DNA of 64,000 nt from Actinomadura sp. K4S16 (GTDB lineage: Bacteria; Actinomycetota; Actinomycetes; Streptosporangiales; Streptosporangiaceae), in contig NZ_BDDE01000020.1 of NCBI RefSeq assembly GCF_008327685.1, positions 124,001 through 188,000 of the forward strand. The letters are read 5' to 3'. Below are positions 51,730-60,980 of this stretch, in pieces. Position 1 is the stretch's first letter. Each line of letters starts with the position of its first letter. A program made the position numbers and the translations under genes. The notes under the pieces are model-generated. The model was given only the letters and a program-made list of their open reading frames with translations, had not been told where the DNA came from and did not search any database.

Positions 51730-52887
51730 TCACCCCGCGGTGAGCCGCCACAGCGACGTGGTCTCGGCGGCGCGGGCCGCGTGGAGCGGGTCGCCCGGGT
51801 CGGCGGCGCGCGGATGGCGCGGCGCGGTGTCGAGCCTGCCCGCGACCCGCAGGCCGGACGAGGCGATCATCTCCAGGAGGTCGTCGCGCGTGCGGAGCCC
51901 CAGGTGCTCGGCCAGATCGGACAGGATCAGCCAGCCTTCCCCGCCCGGTTCCAGATGGTCGGCGAGGCCGGCCAGGAAACCGCGCAGCATCCGGCTGCCC
52001 GGGTCGTAGACGGCGTGCTCCAGCGGCGTGCTCGGCTTGGCCGGGACCCAGGGCGGATTGCAGACGGCGAGACCGGCGCGCCCTTCCGGGAAGAGGTCGG
52101 CTTGGACGACCTCGACGTTCACACCGAGCCGGTCGACGTTCTCTTGGGCGCAGGCCAGCGCGCGTGGGTCCTGGTCAGTAGCGACAACGTGCTCGACGCC
52201 CCGACGAGCCAGGACCGCAGCTAGGACACCCGTACCGGTTCCTACGTCGAACGCCGTTTGCGTGGACGGCAGCGGTGCCTCGCCCACCAGGTCCACGTAC
52301 TCGCCCCTGATGGGCGAGAAGACGCCGTAGTGCGGATGGATGCGGTCGCCGCCCAGCGCGGGGATCGGAACGCCCTTCTCATGCCATTCGTGGGCGCCGA
52401 TCAGGCCGAGCAGTTCACGCAGTGATGCGACGTAGGGCTGGTCGTCCGGACCGTAGGCCTCCGTGCAGGCGTCCTGGACGTCCGGTGCGCGCCGCAGCGG
52501 AATCACATGGCCGGGGTCGAACGGTATGAGCAGCATGCCGAGCGTCCGCGCGCGCTGGGCGCGTGCCTGGCGGTAGAGGTGGAACGCTTGCGCCCGCTCC
52601 GGTTCGGGCTTGTTTTTACGTCGCCGTGGTGGACGGTCGATACGGCGTGCCATGGCCTTGAGGAGCTGCCGCGCGTTCTGGAAGTCGCCGCGCCACAGCA
52701 GCGCCGTGCCTTCGCAGGCCAGGCGGTAGGCGTAGTCCGCGCGCGTCTCGTCGTCGGCGACCACCACGCGGCGCGGCGGCGGCGCCCCGCTCTCCGACCG
52801 CCAGCGGACGCGATGGTCCCGGCCGTCCTCCTGCCAGGAGATCTCGTCCACAGGGGTACCGTATCGGCGTGCGTCTACCCGGGCCAT
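51730..52887 (-). CDS. Class I SAM-dependent methyltransferase, HemK/PrmB-like
   Basis: 385 residues from ATG 52887 (AAGGG upstream) or 373 from GTG 52851. C-terminal half holds the SAM site FDVGTGTGVLAAVLARRG, VVATDQDPRALACAQENV and the substrate motif CNPPWVP (NPPW of N5-glutamine/amino methyltransferases). The N-terminal 150 residues are a separate region with KAMARRIDRPPRRRKNKPEP, basic and possibly nucleic-acid binding. The long start overlaps the divergent YrdB-like gene by 19 bases, so one of the two starts is likely downstream. Confidence 0.82.
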   Translation of the reverse strand: MARVDARRYGTPVDEISWQEDGRDHRVRWRSESGAPPPRRVVVADDETRADYAYRLACEGTALLWRGDFQNARQLLKAMARRIDRPPRRRKNKPEPERAQAFHLYRQARAQRARTLGMLLIPFDPGHVIPLRRAPDVQDACTEAYGPDDQPYVASLRELLGLIGAHEWHEKGVPIPALGGDRIHPHYGVFSPIRGEYVDLVGEAPLPSTQTAFDVGTGTGVLAAVLARRGVEHVVATDQDPRALACAQENVDRLGVNVEVVQADLFPEGRAGLAVCNPPWVPAKPSTPLEHAVYDPGSRMLRGFLAGLADHLEPGGEGWLILSDLAEHLGLRTRDDLLEMIASSGLRVAGRLDTAPRHPRAADPGDPLHAARAAETTSLWRLTAG

Positions 52888-53240
52888 TGCATGCCCTTAA
52901 CGAAGGCCTCGCCTTCCTGCTGGAACTCGTCGCCATCGCCGCGCTCGCGTGGTGGGGCTTCACAGCGACCGGAAACGTCCTGGTCAACATCGTCCTCGGC
53001 CTCGCGGCACCGGCAGCCGCGATCATCCTGTGGGGGATGTTCGCCGCGCCACGGGCCCGCTTCAAAATCGCGCTTCCGCTCGTCCTCCTGGTGAAGGCGG
53101 TCGTGTTCGGCGCCGGCGCCCTAGCCCTCTACGGCGTCGGCCACCCGACGGCGGGCATCGCCTTCGCGGTGGTGGCTTTCCTCAACACGGCCCTAGCCAC
53201 CGCCGACCGAGACGCCCACTTCCACGCAGCCGCCCAATGA
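52869..53240 (+). CDS. YrdB/DUF2568-family membrane protein
   Basis: 123 residues, GTG start. Four hydrophobic segments: LNEGLAFLLELVAIAALAWWG, NVLVNIVLGLAAPAAAIILWG, IALPLVLLVKAVVFGAGALAL and AGIAFAVVAFLNTAL; loop FAAPRARFKIALP typical of DUF2568. Function unknown. Short overlap with the divergent methyltransferase start. Confidence 0.8.
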   Translation: MRLPGPLHALNEGLAFLLELVAIAALAWWGFTATGNVLVNIVLGLAAPAAAIILWGMFAAPRARFKIALPLVLLVKAVVFGAGALALYGVGHPTAGIAFAVVAFLNTALATADRDAHFHAAAQ

Positions 53241-53256
53241 GCCAGTACCGGCCGCG

Positions 53257-54114
53257 TTAGGTGAGGTCGGCGCTGGAGAGGTGGGTGGAGGTCTCGGCCA
53301 GCTTGCGCAGGGCCCTCTCTGAGGGGGAGCCCGGTTCGGCCGCGTAGAGCATGAGGCGGCTGAGGTCGGGGTCACCGGGCAGGTGCAGGGTCTCGAACGG
53401 CAGGACGAGCCGTCCCACCTCGGGGTGGTCGATGCGGGCCTCGCCGTGCGTCAGGTCCGTGACGTGGTGGGCCGACCACAGGCGGCCGAACTCCGGGCTC
53501 CGCTCGCGCAGGCAGTCGATGACCGCGCGCAGGTGCGGGTCGTCCGGGTCCTGGCCGGAGCGGAAACGCAGGTAGGCGGCGTTGCGCCGGGCCACCGTCG
53601 GCCAGTTGCCGCCGAGCCGGGCCTTGTAGTCGGCGTTCAGGTGGATCTGGTGGGACCAGGTCCGCTCGTCCGGCGGGACGCTCGCCAGGTCGACGAACAC
53701 GGCCGCGGTGAGCCGGTTCCACGCGACCACGTTCGTGTAGTGCCCGACCACGTAGGCGGGCGCGTGGGTGAACGAGTCGAGCAGGTGCTGGAGCGGGGCG
53801 CGCAGGCGGGGAGGCGCGGTGATGGGCGCGCGGCGCGGCGGGTGCGCGAGCCGGTGCAGGTGGGCGTGCTCGTCGCCGTCCAGCCGCAGCGCCCGCGAGA
53901 TCGCGTCCAGGACCTCGGTGGACACGCCGTCGGCGGTGCCCTGCTCCAGTCTGATGTAGTACGCGACGCTGACCCCGGCCAGCTGCGCCAGTTCCTCGCG
54001 CCGCAGCCCGGGCACGCGCCGCCGCGTCCCGTACGTGGGGAGGCCGGCGTCCTCGGGACGCAGCCGCGCCCGCCGCGACTTGAGGAACTCGCCGAGTTCG
54101 CCATTGCGCGCCAT
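53257..54114 (-). CDS. XRE-family regulator with MmyB-like domain (second copy)
   Basis: 285 residues from ATG 54114. Helix-turn-helix (LGEFLKSRRARLRPEDAGL, VPGLRREELAQLAGVSVAYYIRLEQ) and MmyB-type C-terminal domain (VVGHYTNVVAWNRLTAAVF, WPTVARRNAAYLRFRSGQD). Same family as 50868-51722 with clear divergence; the two are about 1.5 kb apart in opposite orientation. Divergent from the Ser/Thr kinase gene by 75 bases. Confidence 0.9.
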   Translation of the reverse strand: MARNGELGEFLKSRRARLRPEDAGLPTYGTRRRVPGLRREELAQLAGVSVAYYIRLEQGTADGVSTEVLDAISRALRLDGDEHAHLHRLAHPPRRAPITAPPRLRAPLQHLLDSFTHAPAYVVGHYTNVVAWNRLTAAVFVDLASVPPDERTWSHQIHLNADYKARLGGNWPTVARRNAAYLRFRSGQDPDDPHLRAVIDCLRERSPEFGRLWSAHHVTDLTHGEARIDHPEVGRLVLPFETLHLPGDPDLSRLMLYAAEPGSPSERALRKLAETSTHLSSADLT

Positions 54115-54189
54115 GCCGCCGAGGCTATCCGGGGCCGCCGCGCGCGTTACCGTTGTCCCCACTTGTCCTGGCATGTGGCGGGGGGCCGG

Positions 54190-55836
54190 ATGTACCCACG
54201 ACGGTTCGGGCCGTACGAGCTGCTGTGCGAACTGGGCGAGGGCGGCATGGGGGCCGTCCATCTGGGACGCGCGCCGGACGGGCGGATCGTCGCGGTGAAG
54301 ACGATGAACGGGCTCGCCGACCAGAGCGAGGACGGGCGCCGCAGGTTCGAGCGCGAGGTCGCCGCGCTCCGCAAGGTCGCGGCCCCCAACGTCGCCGCGT
54401 TCGTGGACGCGGACCTCGCGGGCCCGACCCCTTACCTGGTCACCGAGTACGTCCAGGGGCGATCCCTGGACGCGGTCATGGCGGGCGGCCCGCTCGGGTC
54501 GGAGGACCTCTTCCGACTGGGGCTCGGGCTTGCGCAGGCCCTCGACGCCGTCCACGGGGCCGGGCTCGTCCACCGGGACGTCAAACCGGCCAACATCGTC
54601 ATCGCGGGCGGGGAGCCGGTGCTCATCGACCTCGGCGTGGCCCACCACGTCGACAGCACCCGCATCACGACCAGGCCGGTCGGCACCCTGCGCTACATCG
54701 CGCCCGAGGTCCTGGAGAACAGGAAGCCGACCGGGGCGGCGGACGTCTTCGGCTGGGGCGCCGTGATGGCCTACGCCGCGACCGGACGGCCCTGCTTCCC
54801 GGCGGACTCGGCACCGGCGATCATCAGCCAGATCTACAACCTGGAGCCCGACCTGACGGGGGTTCCCGGCTGGCTGCGCGACATCGTCCGCCGGGCGCTC
54901 GCGAAGGACCCGGCGGACCGGCCGTCCGTCCGGTCGCTCCGCGAGGCCATGACCCGCCGCCCGCAGGTGGAGCAGCTCCAGGCCGCCTACGCGGACGCCC
55001 GCGCCGCGCACGAGCACGCCCGCGCGGAGGGCATCGCGTTCGGCCTCCACGCGATCGCCGTCGCGGCCGGAGACCGCGTCCTGGCGGCGAGCAGCCTGCT
55101 GGACCAGGCGCACGCCGCCCGCTCCTCGGGCAGGCTCGACCGCGCCGAGGGCCTGTTCGAGCAGGCCCGGGACGCGTCCGCCGCCGTCGGGGCCCGCCAG
55201 GACGAGGGCTGGGCGCTGGACGGACTCGGCGTCTGCCTGCGCCAACGCGGGGAGGACGGGCCGGCCGGAGAGGCCTTCGCCGCGGCGCTCGCCGCTGCCG
55301 AGGAGGTCGGCGACACCGTGCTCCAGGCGTGGAATCTGTGCAATCTCGGCGGACTCGCTCTGGCACGTGGCGACGCCGAGGCCGCCAATGACCTCTACAA
55401 CGAGGCCGTGATCGCCTCCGTCGACCACCCGGAGATCCATGTTGAGGCCCTGGTGGGGCAGGCGCGCGCCCTGTTGAAGCTGAATGATCCTGAGATGGCC
55501 GAGTCCCTGTTCCTGGACGCCGCCCATGCCGCGGAGGCGGCCGGTGACCTCCGCCGCGCGGGCTGGGTCTGGTACGACCTCGGCGAGTCCGCCCGAGGGC
55601 GCGGGAAGCACGACCGCGCCAAGGACGCCCTGGAAGCCGCGCTGGGCGTCGCCACCCGGACGGGGGATCGGCTCATGGAGGGATGGACGCTGTGCAAGCT
55701 CGCCGGGTGCCTCCGCGACACCGGCGCAAAGAGCGAGGCCATCGCCAGGTACGAGCAGGCGCGTGACGTCGCCGACTCCTTGCACGACGAGAAGATGCGG
55801 CAGTACGCCGTCACCCGCCTGAACGCGCTGACCTGA
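54190..55836 (+). CDS. Soluble Ser/Thr protein kinase with C-terminal TPR repeats
   Basis: 548 residues from ATG 54190 (GGGGG upstream). Kinase domain about 5-265: glycine loop GEGGMGAV, Lys37 in VAVK, HRDVKPAN (Asp130), DLG at 147 in place of DFG, GTLRYIAPEV and GWGAVMAYAATGRP. No membrane segment, unlike most PASTA kinases. The region 300-548 is made of five or so TPR-like helical pairs (EGLFEQARDASAAVGARQDEGWALDGLGV, AGWVWYDLGESARGRGKH; shown in part). Probably phosphorylates partners held by the TPRs. It is the intact counterpart of the decayed kinase at 33443. Confidence 0.9.
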   Translation: MYPRRFGPYELLCELGEGGMGAVHLGRAPDGRIVAVKTMNGLADQSEDGRRRFEREVAALRKVAAPNVAAFVDADLAGPTPYLVTEYVQGRSLDAVMAGGPLGSEDLFRLGLGLAQALDAVHGAGLVHRDVKPANIVIAGGEPVLIDLGVAHHVDSTRITTRPVGTLRYIAPEVLENRKPTGAADVFGWGAVMAYAATGRPCFPADSAPAIISQIYNLEPDLTGVPGWLRDIVRRALAKDPADRPSVRSLREAMTRRPQVEQLQAAYADARAAHEHARAEGIAFGLHAIAVAAGDRVLAASSLLDQAHAARSSGRLDRAEGLFEQARDASAAVGARQDEGWALDGLGVCLRQRGEDGPAGEAFAAALAAAEEVGDTVLQAWNLCNLGGLALARGDAEAANDLYNEAVIASVDHPEIHVEALVGQARALLKLNDPEMAESLFLDAAHAAEAAGDLRRAGWVWYDLGESARGRGKHDRAKDALEAALGVATRTGDRLMEGWTLCKLAGCLRDTGAKSEAIARYEQARDVADSLHDEKMRQYAVTRLNALT

Positions 55837-55847
55837 CCGCCCGTGCG

Positions 55848-56564
55848 TCAGGCGGTCTTGGTGGTGATGTCGCCGTTGCTGGTGCTCAGGTCGAGCAGGT
55901 ACCGGGCGGAGGAGTCGTTCGGGACGCCGAGCTTCTTGTCGCCGTTGTTGGTGTCGGCGCTGACGCGGTAGCGCCCTTGCGGCATGGTGAGCGTGATGTC
56001 GCCGTTGGACGTCTTCGCGCGGACGTTCTGCGGCGAACCGGGCGTCAGGGTGATCGAGCCGTTGGACGTCTCGACCTCGATGCCGCCCTTGAGGCCGCTC
56101 CCCCGGATCTTGCCGTTGGACGTCCTGGCCTTGACCGGCCCCGCGACGCCGTCCAGGTGGACCGAGCCCGAGTGGGTGGACACGTCCACCGCGCCCACCT
56201 TGGACAGGGTGATGGAGCCGTTCGAGGTGCTGCCCGACACCGGGAGGCCGGCCGGGAGTTCGAGGGTGTAGCTCACCGAGCAGCGGGAGCCGCAGCCGTG
56301 CAGCGTCAGGACGCCGTTCTCGATGCGGTGCGTTGGCCCATCGGGCTTGTCACCGCGATATTTGATGGTGCGGTGCAGGGACGTCTTGGACGAGCCACCG
56401 TGCAGCGTCACACCGCCCGATCCGATGTCGTCCAGGCGCACAGCGGTGATTTTGCCCTTCAGCGTGGCGTCGTCCTCGTAGGTGGAAGCGAATGCCACGT
56501 CGCATGCGCTGAGTGCGGTCACGCCGACCGCGGCTAGGGCGAGGGCAGAAAGCTTGCCACGCAA
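55848..56564 (-). CDS. DUF4097-type adhesin-like lipoprotein
   Basis: 238 residues. Lipoprotein signal with lipobox TALSAC (Cys21). Mature part is a beta-helix-like series of short repeats around TSNG or NNG: GSTSNGSITL, ARTSNGKIRG, ETSNGSITL, KTSNGDITL, DTNNGDKKL, STSNGDITTK, seven or so rungs spaced about 20-25 residues. This is the DUF4097 pattern. A pair of Cys (CGSRCS) may form a disulfide. Surface-exposed; function unknown. Convergent with the kinase gene (11 bases apart). Confidence 0.88.
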   Translation of the reverse strand: MRGKLSALALAAVGVTALSACDVAFASTYEDDATLKGKITAVRLDDIGSGGVTLHGGSSKTSLHRTIKYRGDKPDGPTHRIENGVLTLHGCGSRCSVSYTLELPAGLPVSGSTSNGSITLSKVGAVDVSTHSGSVHLDGVAGPVKARTSNGKIRGSGLKGGIEVETSNGSITLTPGSPQNVRAKTSNGDITLTMPQGRYRVSADTNNGDKKLGVPNDSSARYLLDLSTSNGDITTKTA

Positions 56565-56743
56565 GGGAATCCTCCTGGTCGGTCTGGCTGGACGCTGCTG
56601 AGCCTAAGGAAACGGGTGCCGGACGGCCGTCACGCCAGGGAGCCAGGTTGGTTCTCCCTCCGAGGTCGCTGAGCCTGCTACTGGGAGTGGTACGAACTGG
56701 CGGGGACTGGGTAGGCGGGGCCAACGCGACGAGGGTCTCTGCC

Positions 56744-58132
56744 ATGACCGCACTCACTACCGCCGTGTCCGCTCCTCCAGAGCGGATGTCGTCACGGCAC
56801 AAGCTGGTTCTGACCCTCTTGCTCGGCGCGCAGTTCATGCTCGCCATCGACTTCTCCATCCTGAACGTCGCGCTGCCCGTAGTCGGTCGCGGACTGGGCT
56901 TCGGACTGGACGAACTCCAATGGATCGCCACGGCGTTCGCCCTGCCCGCCGCCGGGTTCACGCTGCTGTTCGGCCGTGTGGCCGACCTGGCCGGGCGGCG
57001 CCGGATGCTGCTCCTGGGCATGGCGCTCCTGGCCGGAGGCTCGCTGATCGGCGGGCTGGCCACGTCCCCGGCGGTGCTGCTCACCGGACGCGTCCTCCAG
57101 GGCCTGGCCACGGCGATCGCCACGCCTGCCGCCCTCTCGCTGCTCACCACGTCGTTCCCGGAGGGGCCGATGCGGACGCGGGCGCTCGGGCTCAGCGGCG
57201 CGCTGATGTCGGCCGGGTTCACCGTCGGCGCGATCCTCGGCGGGCTGCTGACCGACCTGCTGAGCTGGCGCTGGGCGTTCCTGGTCAACGTCCCGGTGGC
57301 GGTGCTGATCTTCGCGGTCACGCCCGCCGTGGTCGCGGAGAGCCGTTCCAGGGACAGGGCGAGGCTGGACGTTCCGGGCGCGGTGACCGTGACCGGCGGC
57401 CTCCTCGCCCTCGTCTACGGGATCACCTCCGCCGGGTCGGCCGGGTGGGGGTCCCCCGCCGCGCTCGGCACGCTGGCCGCCGCCGCATTGCTTCTCGTCG
57501 CGTTCGTGCTGGTCGAGCGGCGCTCGCCGGCTCCGCTCGCGCCGCTGAACGTCCTCACCCGGCGCACCGTCACCTGGGGCAACGTGGGCGGGTTCGTCGC
57601 GTTCGCCACGGAGACGTCGCTGGTGTTCCTGATGACGATCTACCTCCAGAAGGTCCTGGACTTCTCGCCGCTGGCGACCGGGCTGGCGCTCGGCGTCCTC
57701 GGCGCCGGGACGTTCGCCGGAGGCGTCGCCGCGCCCCGCGTCATGGGGCGGCTCGGCGGCCGGGGGACGCTCGTGTCCGGGCTCGTCCTGCAGGCCGCCG
57801 CGACCGCCGCGCTGCTGGGCCTGGGAGAGACGCGCGGCGGCCTGGGCCTGCTGCTCGTCGCCACCGCGATCGGGGGATTCGGGAACCTCGTCGCCATCGT
57901 CGCGTTCATGGGGATCGCGACGTCGGGGCTGCCGGACGGTGAGCAGGGCCTCGCGACAGGGCTCGCGACGATGACACAGCAGGTCGCCATCACCCTCGGC
58001 ATCCCCGTGATGAGCGCCGTTGCCACCGCGAACGCGTCCGTCCTGGGCGGCGTCCACACGGCGACGGCGGTGAACGTCGCGATCGTCCTTGCAGGCGCGG
58101 CCCTCGCCGGGGCATTCCTGCGCCGGTCCTAG
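56744..58132 (+). CDS. MFS drug transporter (DHA2-like)
   Basis: 462 residues, 14 predicted membrane segments. Motif A LFGRVADLAGRRRMLLLG, motif C-like ALMSAGFTVGAILGGLL, and FSILNVALPVVGRGL with D in the first segment are typical of the 14-TM drug:proton antiporters. GCC-ATG start without an obvious ribosome site. Followed after ten bases by an SDR gene, so the pair is probably cotranscribed. Confidence 0.9.
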   Translation: MTALTTAVSAPPERMSSRHKLVLTLLLGAQFMLAIDFSILNVALPVVGRGLGFGLDELQWIATAFALPAAGFTLLFGRVADLAGRRRMLLLGMALLAGGSLIGGLATSPAVLLTGRVLQGLATAIATPAALSLLTTSFPEGPMRTRALGLSGALMSAGFTVGAILGGLLTDLLSWRWAFLVNVPVAVLIFAVTPAVVAESRSRDRARLDVPGAVTVTGGLLALVYGITSAGSAGWGSPAALGTLAAAALLLVAFVLVERRSPAPLAPLNVLTRRTVTWGNVGGFVAFATETSLVFLMTIYLQKVLDFSPLATGLALGVLGAGTFAGGVAAPRVMGRLGGRGTLVSGLVLQAAATAALLGLGETRGGLGLLLVATAIGGFGNLVAIVAFMGIATSGLPDGEQGLATGLATMTQQVAITLGIPVMSAVATANASVLGGVHTATAVNVAIVLAGAALAGAFLRRS

Positions 58133-58141
58133 GGGGACGCC

Positions 58142-58897
58142 ATGGATCTCGAACTCGAAGGCAGGGTCTACATCGTGACCGGCGCGTCCGCCGGGATCGG
58201 TGAGGCGACCGCCGACCTCCTCACCCGCGAGGGCGCCCACGCCGTCCGGGTGGCGCGCTCCCCCGTCGACGTGGCCGCCGACCTCACCCGGCCTGAGGCG
58301 GCCCAACGCGTCGTGGACATCGCCCTGGAACGGCACGGGCGCCTGGACGGCCTGGTCAACAACGCCGGCGCCCTCGAATCCCGGATCGGGTTCCTCGACG
58401 TCACCGACGCCCAATGGCACGCGACGTTCGAACTGAACCTGCACGCGGCCGTGCGCATGGCCCGAGCCGCGCTGCCCGCGCTGATCGACCAGGGTGCGGG
58501 AAGCATCGTGCACGTCTCCAGCGAAGCCGCACGGTTTCCCGATACGCCTCTGGTCGACTATGCGGCGTCCAAGACGGCGCTGCTGTCGGTGTCCAAGACG
58601 CTTGCGGGGGAGTTCGGCCGGTGCGGCATCCGCTCCAACGTCGTCGCGCCCGGCCCCACCCGTACGCGCCTCTGGGACGAGCCCGGAGGGTTCGCCGACC
58701 AGCTGGCCGACCAGTACGGCCTACCGGTGGAGGAGGCGATCCAGCGATTCGTCCAGGACGAACGGCGCCTCCCCACCGGACGCCTTGGCACGCCCCAGGA
58801 CGTCGCACGGGTCATCGCTTTCCTGCTGTCACCGCTGGCCGCCCAGGTCACGGGCGCCGAATGGGCCGTGGACGGGGGAGCGCTGCGGCAACTCTGA
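58142..58897 (+). CDS. Short-chain dehydrogenase/reductase
   Basis: 251 residues. YIVTGASAGIGEATADLL (NAD(P) site), NNAGALE, VHVSSEAA, YAASKTA (catalytic Tyr-Lys), and the C-terminal PLAAQVTGAEWAVDGG typical of FabG-like classical SDRs. Ten bases after the MFS gene; the pair suggests oxidation or reduction of the exported compound. A perfect 13-bp hairpin terminates the unit. Confidence 0.9.
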   Translation: MDLELEGRVYIVTGASAGIGEATADLLTREGAHAVRVARSPVDVAADLTRPEAAQRVVDIALERHGRLDGLVNNAGALESRIGFLDVTDAQWHATFELNLHAAVRMARAALPALIDQGAGSIVHVSSEAARFPDTPLVDYAASKTALLSVSKTLAGEFGRCGIRSNVVAPGPTRTRLWDEPGGFADQLADQYGLPVEEAIQRFVQDERRLPTGRLGTPQDVARVIAFLLSPLAAQVTGAEWAVDGGALRQL

Positions 58898-58901
58898 ACG
58901 A

Positions 58902-58934
58902 GGCGTGCCGGACGTCGCGGGCGTCCGGCACGCC
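58902..58934. terminator. Terminator between SDR and NTF2-like gene
   Basis: GGCGTGCCGGACG (58902-58914) is the exact complement of 58922-58934, 7-base loop, 4 bases after the SDR stop and 22 bases after the convergent gene. Confidence 0.9.
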
Positions 58935-58956
58935 GGCCCCCCATCGCAGGCAGAGG

Positions 58957-59319
58957 TCAGGACGGGACCTTGTCGAGGAACCCGGTCACCCGGTCGAACC
59001 GGCCCTCGTCGTCGAACGTCGCCACGTCGAAGCCGACCACGATCGCCTCGCCGCCTTCGGGGCCGAGCTCCCAGGTGAAGCGGGCCACGTTGTGGTGGGC
59101 GTCCACCGTCCCCGCGCCGCGGAACACCAGGCCGGGGAACTGCTGCTGCGCGGCGCCGACGAACGCGTCGATCGCGTCCCGCCCCTCGGCGACGCCGAGC
59201 GGGTCGACGTAGACCGGGTTCTCCGTCCACAGCTCGTCGATCGCGGCGCGCCGGGCGGCCGGGTCGGTCTCGTTCCACACGGCCAGGTAGCGCTCGACCC
59301 GCTGCTGCACATCGCTCAT
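58957..59319 (-). CDS. Nuclear transport factor 2-like protein (steroid isomerase-like)
   Basis: 120 residues from ATG 59319. RVERYLAVWNETDPAARRAAIDELW, NPVYVDPLGVAEGRDAIDAF, VARFTWELGPEGGEAIVVGFDV, FDDEGRFDRVTGFLDK: the SnoaL/KSI-like order with the catalytic-type Asp/Asn not clearly identifiable. Function unknown; often stress- or catabolism-linked. Divergent from the Ada-AlkA gene by 178 bases in which no operator was obvious. Confidence 0.8.
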   Translation of the reverse strand: MSDVQQRVERYLAVWNETDPAARRAAIDELWTENPVYVDPLGVAEGRDAIDAFVGAAQQQFPGLVFRGAGTVDAHHNVARFTWELGPEGGEAIVVGFDVATFDDEGRFDRVTGFLDKVPS

Positions 59320-59497
59320 GTCATGACTCCCGTCTGATCGTTCGGGTTCGTCGCCCCGATGACCCCTACGCTGCCGGGTCCGCGACGGAAGATCGATTAC
59401 CTGGGAGGTCATGCCCGCGCCTCCGGCGGCCCGGACCGCGACGATGATGTCGGATTCCCGCCAGTGGATCCCCCTGACCATCGGTGATGCTGGAGGC

Positions 59498-60970
59498 ATG
59501 CACGAGGACGTGGAAAGGTGCGTGCGGGCCGTCCAGTCGAAGGACGCCCGCTTCGACGGATGGTTCTTCACCGGGGTCGTGACCACGGGGATCTACTGCC
59601 GTCCAAGCTGCCCCGTGGTGCCGCCCAAGCCGGAGAACATGCGCTTCTACCCGAGCGCCGCCGCCGCCCAGCAGGCGGGGTTCCGTGCCTGCAAGCGGTG
59701 CCGCCCCGACACGTCCCCAGGCTCCCCCGAGTGGAACCACCGCGCGGACGTCGTGGCCAGGGCGATGCGCCTCATCGCGGACGGCGTCGTCGACCGGGAT
59801 GGCGTTCCCGGGCTCGCCGCACGGCTCGGCTACAGCACGCGCCAGATCGAGCGTCAGCTCAGCGCCGAACTGGGCGCTGGTCCACTCGCCCTGGCACGGG
59901 CCCAGCGCGCGCAGACGGCTCGGCTGCTCATCGAGACGACGGCCCTTCCCATGGGCGACGTGGCGTTCGCGGCGGGGTTCGCCAGCATCCGCGCCTTCAA
60001 CGACACCGTCCGAGAGGTGTTCGCCCTCACCCCGTCCGCGCTGCGCGACCGCGTCGCCAAGGGGCACCCGCCGGCCGGGCCCGGTGCGCTGTCGCTGCGG
60101 CTGCCGTTCCGGGCCCCATTGTGCCCGGACAACCTGTTCGGGCACCTCGCGGCCACCGCCGTCCCAGGCGTCGAGGAATGGCGGGACGGCTCGTTCCGCC
60201 GCGCCATGCGGCTGCCCCACGGACACGGCATCGCCACCCTGCGTCCCCAGCCCGACCACGTCGCCTGCACGCTCGGCCTCAGCGACCTGCGCGACCTCCC
60301 GATCGCCATCAGCCGCTGCCGCTGGATGCTCGACCTCGACGCCGATCCCGTCGCCGTGGACGACCTGCTCCGCACCGACCCCGTCCTCGCCCCTCTCATC
60401 GACAAGGCCCCTGGGCGGCGCGTGCCCCGCACCGTGGACGCCCCCGAGTTCGCCGTCCGCGCCGTCCTCGGCCAGCAGGTGTCGACGGCCGCGGCCCGCA
60501 CCCATGCGGCGCGCCTGGTCACCGCCTACGGCGACCCCATAGACGACCCGGGCGGCGGGCTGACGCACCTGTTCCCGACCCCTGCCGCCCTTGCCGAACT
60601 CGACCCGAAGACCCTCGCCTTCCCCAAGACCCGCCGCACCACCCTCACGACCCTTGTCGACGCCCTCGCCAAGGGGGAGGTCGACCTCGGCGTAGGGAGC
60701 GACTGGGACGAGGCCCGCGCGCGCTTGTCGGCCCTCCCGGGCTTCGGTCCGTGGACCGTCGAGAGCATCGCCATGCGTGCCCTCGGTGACCCGGACGCGT
60801 TCATCCCAGGCGACCTGGGCATCCGGGCCGCCGCCGCGACGCTCGGCCTCCCCGCGACTCCTGCGGCCCTCACCCGGCGCGCCGCACAATGGCGGCCATG
60901 GCGCGCCTACGCCGTCCAGTACCTGTGGGCCACCCTCGACCACCCCATCAACCTGCTCCCCGCGAACTGA
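59498..60970 (+). CDS. alkA: Ada-AlkA fusion: methyl-sensing regulator and 3-methyladenine glycosylase
   Basis: 490 residues from ATG 59498. Ada N-terminal zinc domain with C34, C38, C65, C68 (YCRPSCP ... ACKRCRP), the methyl-phosphotriester acceptor being C34 or C38 type; AraC-like DNA-binding helices (about 85-165, LGYSTRQIERQL); then the AlkA N-terminal beta domain and a helix-hairpin-helix glycosylase (LPGFGPWTVESIAMRAL) with catalytic Asp439 in PGDLGI. Senses methylated DNA, turns on the response and removes alkylated bases. Ten bases before ogt, in one operon. Confidence 0.92.
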   Translation: MHEDVERCVRAVQSKDARFDGWFFTGVVTTGIYCRPSCPVVPPKPENMRFYPSAAAAQQAGFRACKRCRPDTSPGSPEWNHRADVVARAMRLIADGVVDRDGVPGLAARLGYSTRQIERQLSAELGAGPLALARAQRAQTARLLIETTALPMGDVAFAAGFASIRAFNDTVREVFALTPSALRDRVAKGHPPAGPGALSLRLPFRAPLCPDNLFGHLAATAVPGVEEWRDGSFRRAMRLPHGHGIATLRPQPDHVACTLGLSDLRDLPIAISRCRWMLDLDADPVAVDDLLRTDPVLAPLIDKAPGRRVPRTVDAPEFAVRAVLGQQVSTAAARTHAARLVTAYGDPIDDPGGGLTHLFPTPAALAELDPKTLAFPKTRRTTLTTLVDALAKGEVDLGVGSDWDEARARLSALPGFGPWTVESIAMRALGDPDAFIPGDLGIRAAAATLGLPATPAALTRRAAQWRPWRAYAVQYLWATLDHPINLLPAN

Positions 60971-60980
60971 AGGAACCGCC